This document shows positions 60,054-64,000 of a stretch of DNA of 64,000 bases, piece by piece. The notes under the pieces were generated by a model. It ran no database searches, was not told where the DNA came from, and saw only the letters and a program-made list of their open reading frames with translations. This DNA comes from Mycetocola saprophilus. GTDB taxonomy: Bacteria; Actinomycetota; Actinomycetes; Actinomycetales; Microbacteriaceae. The position numbers were made by a program, and so were the translations under genes. Location of the stretch: assembly GCF_000718085.1 (NCBI RefSeq), contig NZ_JOEC01000002.1, positions 372,001-436,000 of the forward strand. Direction: 5' to 3'. Positions within the stretch are counted from its first letter, which is position 1. The number at the start of each line of letters is the position of its first letter.

Positions 60054-61409
60054 CTAGAACGCCGCGTCGAGTTCCTTTTCTCGGGTGGTCGCGGCCGCCT
60101 TACGCGCCTGCCGGAGGGCCTCCTGAATGCCCTCGGACTCGTGATCAACGATGCTGGAATAGCCGAGGCGCTCGGCCTCGGTGCGGCGCTGCCGGGCGGA
60201 AACCACCGGCCGGATTTCCCCGGCCAGCGAGATCTCCCCGATCGCCGCAAACGAGTGCGGAACGGCGAAGTCCTTAACCGCCGAGGCGATGGCGATGGCG
60301 ATCGCGAGGTCCGCCCCGGGCTCGGTGAGGCGCACCCCGCCGACCGTGGACACGTAGACGTCCTTATCGGAGAGCTTGAGGCCCGCTCGGCGTTCCAGGA
60401 CGGCGAGCAGCATCGAGACACGGGAGGTATCCACCCCGTTGGTGACCCGGCGCGGGTTGGGGGCGGAGGAGGACGCGACCAGCGCCTGGACCTCGACCGG
60501 CAGCGGACGACGGCCCTCCATCGCCACGGTCACGCAGGTACCCGACACCGGGGTGCCGCGGCTGATGAACAGTGCGCTGGGATCGGGAACCTCGGCTATG
60601 CCGTCTCCGGCCATTTCGAAGCAGCCCACCTCGTCGGTGGGACCAAAGCGGTTCTTGAGCGCGCGCACGAAGCGCAGCGCGGTTTGCCGGTCGCCCTCGA
60701 AGTGGCAGACCACATCGACCAGGTGTTCCAGCAGACGGGGCCCGGCGATGGTGCCGTCCTTGGTGACATGGCCGACGATCAGCACCGGGAGGTTGCGCTC
60801 CTTGGCCACGCGCACCAGGGTCTGGGCTACCTCGCGCACCTGTGCGGGCTGGCCGGCCAGCCCATCGGACTGATCGCTAGAGACGGTCTGAACGGAGTCC
60901 ACGATCAGCAGCTGCGGATCGATCGATTCCACCTGCCCCAGCAGCACGCCGAGGTCCGTTTCGCTGGCGATGTACAGGGTGTCGACCAGGGCCCCGGTAC
61001 GCCGTGCTCGCAGTGAGACCTGGCCCACCGACTCCTCGGCGCTCACATAGAGGACCCGGGCACCCGAGCGGGCGACCCGCGCCGCTACCTCCAGCAGCAG
61101 CGTGGACTTGCCCACGCCGGGCTCGCCCGAGAGCAGGATGGCCGCTCCGGGGACGATGCCGCCGCCGAGCACACGATCCAGCTCGCCGATGCCGCTGGGC
61201 CAGTGGGTGAGCGCGTTTTCGGTGATCGTGGTGATGGGGCGGGCGCTACGTTCGGCGGACACATTGGCCGCCTGCACGCGCGAGGAACCCGGCTGCGCAC
61301 CCACCTCCTGCACGGTGCCCCACTGCTGGCACTCGCCGCAGCGGCCCACCCATTTGGCGGCGTGCCAGCCACACTCGGTGCAGACGTATGCGGAGGTGAT
61401 CTTGGCCAT
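60054..61409 (-). CDS. radA: DNA repair protein RadA
   Basis: 451 residues. A RecA-related ATPase in branch migration during recombination repair. The N-terminal zinc finger CTECGWHAAKWVGRCGEC is at about 9-26, Walker A GEPGVGKS at about 96-103, the RadA-specific KNRFG motif in FVRALKNRFGPTDEVG, and the Lon-type C-terminal domain (SRVSMLLAVLERRAGLKLSDKDVYVSTVGGVRLTEPGADLAIAIAI) at about 290-420. ATG 61409 is the zinc-finger start and TACGCT lies 6 nt before it; the longer open frame to 61592 runs into the tRNA-Ser region and is rejected. Confidence 0.97.
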   Translation of the reverse strand: MAKITSAYVCTECGWHAAKWVGRCGECQQWGTVQEVGAQPGSSRVQAANVSAERSARPITTITENALTHWPSGIGELDRVLGGGIVPGAAILLSGEPGVGKSTLLLEVAARVARSGARVLYVSAEESVGQVSLRARRTGALVDTLYIASETDLGVLLGQVESIDPQLLIVDSVQTVSSDQSDGLAGQPAQVREVAQTLVRVAKERNLPVLIVGHVTKDGTIAGPRLLEHLVDVVCHFEGDRQTALRFVRALKNRFGPTDEVGCFEMAGDGIAEVPDPSALFISRGTPVSGTCVTVAMEGRRPLPVEVQALVASSSAPNPRRVTNGVDTSRVSMLLAVLERRAGLKLSDKDVYVSTVGGVRLTEPGADLAIAIAIASAVKDFAVPHSFAAIGEISLAGEIRPVVSARQRRTEAERLGYSSIVDHESEGIQEALRQARKAAATTREKELDAAF

Positions 61410-61415
61410 ATCCTC

Positions 61416-61421
61416 AGCGTA
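61416..61421 (-). promoter_or_regulatory. -10 box of radA (leaderless)
   Basis: TACGCT on the minus strand, 6 nt before ATG 61409. Confidence 0.6.
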
Positions 61422-61546
61422 CCCGGGACCCCCGACCGCACCGGGAAAGATGCCCGTTCTGTGGAAAAAACGATTCATCCACAGGGGCTCGACACGCCGA
61501 ACACGCGCAAAAGGGGCCTCGATTCGCGCCCGAGATGCGGATATCG

Positions 61547-61552
61547 TAGACT
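61547..61552 (+). promoter_or_regulatory. -10 box of tRNA-Ser
   Basis: TAGACT, 7 nt before the first base of the tRNA, so the transcript may start at or next to the mature 5' end. Confidence 0.5.
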
Positions 61553-61559
61553 CTTTCTC

Positions 61560-61649
61560 GGTGACGTGTCCGAGCGGCCGAAGGTGCAACACTCGAAATG
61601 TTGTGTAGGTTCACCCCTACCGCGGGTTCAAATCCCGCCGTCACCGCCA
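61560..61649 (+). tRNA. tRNA-Ser (CGA)
   Basis: 90 nt with encoded CCA and the long variable arm of serine tRNAs. Acceptor GGTGACG/CGTCACC, anticodon loop CTCGAAA, anticodon CGA. Confidence 0.97.
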
Positions 61650-61651
61650 CT

Positions 61652-61682
61652 AAAACCCCCTCCGTTTTGCGGAGGGGGTTTT
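61652..61682 (+). terminator. Terminator of tRNA-Ser
   Basis: A perfect 13-bp stem (61652-61664 with 61670-61682) whose 3' arm ends in TTTT. Confidence 0.92.
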
Positions 61683-61809
61683 GCTTTGGGGCAGAATGGC
61701 CGAGTTTATAGGTTTATCTTGATGTACGGACGCCTCGGCAAGAGCATTCTCAAGCTATATTTCTGTTCCACCCACTAAACGTGCACGAGAGTCAAGGAGG
61801 ATCCGAGGC

Positions 61810-63171
61810 ATGATCTTCACGACACGAGAGATTGCAACAGGTGTTGTTTTTATTGCTTTCGTGATTCTGGCGATTTTTCTTTCTAACGACCGAAAAGGAG
61901 TATTGGGCACCTTTACGAGTTTCTTGAGGGCACTGGGAGCGTGGAAGGTATGGTCGGTATTTCTCGCTTACGGGATTTACGTAACAAGCGTCATTTTGTT
62001 GGCATGGGCGCTAAAAATGTGGTCGCTAAGCCTGTTAAAGGACACGCTCATAGTTGCGATTTTCGGCTGTATCCCAATTGTTGTGGCGGCGACCAGTAAG
62101 AAGACAGGAGGTGAGCTCCTTGTATACGTAAGGAAGCAGGGAATCGGCGTAATCGCAGCAATTGTTGCCTATCTGAATCTCGCCACGCTTGATCTGTGGG
62201 CAGAGATACTTATCCAACTTGTGCTGGTGTTCTTAGTCCTCTGCGGCCCGGTGGCGATGAAGGACCCAAATACCGCACGTGTTGGTAGAGCTTTCATCGG
62301 CATTACCCTGGTGATCATGCTGGGCTTGCTTGTTCACACCTCAACCGTTGTAGCTAATACCTATGAATCGATTGACTGGAGCAGCGAGCTTGCAACGTTT
62401 GCGCTTTCGGTGTGGTTGCCTTTTGCAGTCTATTTTTTTGCATATCCGCTCGCGTTCATTTCTGCATGCGAAGTCGCGATCGTGCGAATGAAGCTGTTTA
62501 ATAACAACAAAAGGCCATCGTTATACCTAGGCAGCGCCCTAATCGCGGGGTTTCGAGGTCGATTGGTGTACGCCTCCCGATTTACCATGGGCTGGATTCC
62601 TCTTATGGCGAAGGCAGACGACTTTCGTGAGGCCCGTCATATAATGCGAAGATTTAGGCGGGCGGTCAGAGATGCACGCATCGCTAAGCGGCGACACCGA
62701 GCCGATGTCAAGGCACGAATGGGCGTATCAGGGCTAGACTCCAACGGGAACTGGATTGATCGTCGCGAATTCCATGAAACGAAGCAGGCCCTTGAATCGT
62801 TGCGTTTCATCCAAATGGGCTACGCCCGTAACCACAACAGTACTTTTACCCGCGACCCATTGAAATTGATGGTTGACTCCGAGCTTGAAAGTCTGCCGAA
62901 ACTACATGGCATCGAGACTCAGCTTTCTGCGGACCGAAAGTCATGGATGGCGTGGCGGAAGACCGCTGGACAGTTCTATCTTGGGGTGAGCGGCAATGTA
63001 ATCGATATCAATGAGGTCTGGAGATACTCAGGCTCAATATCGCCTAGCGCGTTTCCAAATGATGAGGCCGCAGGATGGACAAAAGACTCAGCTGGTCGTG
63101 AAACAGACGAGTGGCATAAGAACGACTGGCCATTGCCGGACGTCTTACCTCCTCGTCGCGACGCAAGATAG
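61810..63171 (+). CDS. AT-rich orphan membrane protein behind tRNA-Ser
   Basis: 453 residues; no family recognised. Residues 1-225 contain about six or seven membrane helices (EIATGVVFIAFVILAIFLS, VWSVFLAYGIYVTSVILLAWAL, DTLIVAIFGCIPIVVAA, GVIAAIVAYLNLATLDLW, EILIQLVLVFLVLCGPVAM, AFIGITLVIMLGLLVHTSTVVA, FALSVWLPFAVYFFAYPLAFISACEVAI). A basic linker (RRFRRAVRDARIAKRRHRADVKAR, about 275-300) and a soluble C-terminal part follow. ATG 61810 has AAGGAGG 10 nt upstream. GC content is clearly lower than in the flanks and rare codons are common, so the gene is probably acquired; its place right behind a tRNA gene fits an integration hot spot. A defence or immunity role is possible but unproven. Confidence 0.7.
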   Translation: MIFTTREIATGVVFIAFVILAIFLSNDRKGVLGTFTSFLRALGAWKVWSVFLAYGIYVTSVILLAWALKMWSLSLLKDTLIVAIFGCIPIVVAATSKKTGGELLVYVRKQGIGVIAAIVAYLNLATLDLWAEILIQLVLVFLVLCGPVAMKDPNTARVGRAFIGITLVIMLGLLVHTSTVVANTYESIDWSSELATFALSVWLPFAVYFFAYPLAFISACEVAIVRMKLFNNNKRPSLYLGSALIAGFRGRLVYASRFTMGWIPLMAKADDFREARHIMRRFRRAVRDARIAKRRHRADVKARMGVSGLDSNGNWIDRREFHETKQALESLRFIQMGYARNHNSTFTRDPLKLMVDSELESLPKLHGIETQLSADRKSWMAWRKTAGQFYLGVSGNVIDINEVWRYSGSISPSAFPNDEAAGWTKDSAGRETDEWHKNDWPLPDVLPPRRDAR

Positions 63172-63496
63172 CAATTCAGAAATCTTTCTGCTTCGGCGTT
63201 TTGAAACTGATCCGGCAAGGAGAACATCGGAATACATTTTTGACGCAACATAGGTGAAACTGATATTGCGCGTTCAACGAGACAAGTGTCCGCTGAGCGA
63301 ACAAATTTATATTAGTCGCTCAGCCTGGGACGCTGAGCAAATCTTTGGGACATATTTCGACCGCCGTTAAATCGGAGTTTCAGCTACATCTTCTAGATAG
63401 AGAAGAATCGAGAATAGCCTCGATCAGCAGGGGGCCGAAAATCCTTCTTGTCGCTATTTCGAGATACTCGTCGAACGCATCGGTTTTGCACCGTGC
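63172..63496. other. 325-bp AT-rich non-coding stretch
   Basis: Same low-GC composition as the orphan gene. GCTCAGC (63318-63324) pairs with GCTGAGC (63332-63338) and alternatively with CGCTGAGC near 63292, so terminator-like structures are possible. No supported gene; an 80-residue frame entering from 63011 overlaps the orphan gene out of frame and is rejected. The composition returns to high GC near 63490, marking the islet's right end. Confidence 0.5.
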
Positions 63497-64000
63497 CTAG
63501 CGGGCGGCCGCCGCCGTTCGCGCGGACAGTGTCGCAAACGCCTCGCACAGCTCGGGCGGACCCACCACCTCGATCGCACAGTCAAAGCGGCAGAGCGCCG
63601 CGGCGAGGGACACCCAGGACCAGGAGCCCGCCTCCAACCGGCAGCGCTCGGGTCCGAGGTCCGTGAGGGAGCCGTCACCCACAAACGGACGCACCCGCTC
63701 GGCCGGAAGCGCGAGGATCACCGATCCGTTGCACGGCCAGACGTTCTCCCGTTCGGATCCCTTAAAGCGTGCCGAGACGAAGGCCGAGACGTCGCCTCCG
63801 GGAACCTCCCGCGGGGTGAAGCGCGGGCCGTTCGGGGTGCGCGGGGCGATTCGGTCCACGCGGAAGATTCGCCAGTCGTCACGGTCGAGGTCCCAGGCCA
63901 CCAGGTACCATCGCCCGGCCACGGTAACCAGGTGGCGTGGTTCGACCCGGCGCGCAGGCTCGGGGGTGGCCGCGTCGCGGGTGCCGCGCGTTAGGGCGGG
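63497..64000 (-). CDS. WYL-domain transcriptional regulator (C-terminal part, cut by window edge)
   Basis: The minus-strand frame is open to the window edge (168 residues visible). VEPRHLVTVAGRWYLVAWDLDRDDWRIFRVDRI is a WYL domain (GRWYLVAWD with the WYL-type aromatic and Arg/Asp contacts), followed by the WCX-like C-terminal domain (VILALPAERVRPFVGDGSLTDLGPERCRLEAGSWSWVSLAAALCRFDCAIEVVGPPELCEAFATLSART). Proteins of this kind carry an N-terminal HTH_11 domain and regulate DNA-damage or defence genes, ligand-dependent. The GTG at 63922 is internal to the domain and not the start. Confidence 0.85.
   Translation of the reverse strand, partial: PALTRGTRDAATPEPARRVEPRHLVTVAGRWYLVAWDLDRDDWRIFRVDRIAPRTPNGPRFTPREVPGGDVSAFVSARFKGSERENVWPCNGSVILALPAERVRPFVGDGSLTDLGPERCRLEAGSWSWVSLAAALCRFDCAIEVVGPPELCEAFATLSARTAAAAR

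Noticed and set aside
61464..61478. DnaA box near radA (TTCATCCACA)
   Set aside because: Single imperfect match without neighbours.
61410..61592. 61-residue extension of RadA
   Set aside because: It reaches into tRNA-Ser, and the zinc finger begins at the ATG at 61409.

Overview
The window comes from a high-GC Gram-positive actinobacterium, most likely of the family Microbacteriaceae. This is inferred from the gene order ppa / tilS-hpt-ftsH-folE-folP-folB-folK-DUF3180-PH-PH-DUF2520-lysS ... clpC, from tRNAs with encoded CCA, from LPxTG/LAxTG surface proteins, and from many start codons sitting directly behind a TANNNT -10 box (leaderless mRNAs). The species was not identified. Most of the window is chromosomal backbone with even codon use; two short AT-richer stretches (about 35.5-37.8 kb and 61.8-63.5 kb) look acquired.

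0-11.3 kb: the tail of an unknown gene, a sortase-anchored LPxTG adhesin-like protein, a DedA membrane protein, small stress/membrane proteins, a DEAD-box RNA helicase with a long charged repeat domain and a structured leader, an FtsW/RodA-type SEDS protein, and a secreted 5'-nucleotidase with a LAxTG anchor. 11.5-13.6 kb: a two-gene type II restriction-modification unit (C5-cytosine methyltransferase plus GIY-YIG nuclease). 13.6-16.8 kb: a YkoEDC-like ECF transporter (T component, fused double ATPase, S component). 16.9-19.1 kb: a probable copper-handling operon (His-rich membrane protein, YcnI-type DUF1775 protein, CopC-domain protein).

19.2-35.5 kb: recQ, an acyl-CoA oxidase whose -10 box lies inside a large inverted repeat, an ABC-2 exporter pair, a zinc metallopeptidase, an esterase, several small membrane proteins, an MFS-TetR-EamA efflux operon, a GNAT enzyme, a methyltransferase ending in an octanucleotide repeat, and an RluA-type pseudouridine synthase. 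35.5-38.1 kb: an AAA+ ATPase of foreign composition, a GNAT enzyme, a truncated XRE regulator and a tRNA cluster (Glu-Asp-Phe, minus strand).

38.4-58.1 kb: core genes for pyrophosphatase, tRNA modification (tilS), purine salvage (hpt), membrane proteolysis (ftsH), tetrahydrofolate synthesis (folE, folP, folB, folK), membrane PH-domain proteins, lysyl-tRNA synthetase, cardiolipin synthase, clpC, and a WecB-like protein with substituted catalytic residues. 58.1-64 kb: argA-like acetyltransferase, secreted and SseB-like proteins, radA, tRNA-Ser, an AT-rich orphan membrane protein directly behind that tRNA, and the C-terminal part of a WYL-domain regulator.

The observation I rate highest is a shared 13-nt upstream element (a ClgR-type CGC-N5-GCG site at clpC and its right half at ftsH) at exactly the same distance from the -10 box of the two AAA+ protease genes. 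All GC statements are by eye; no searches or folding programs were run.
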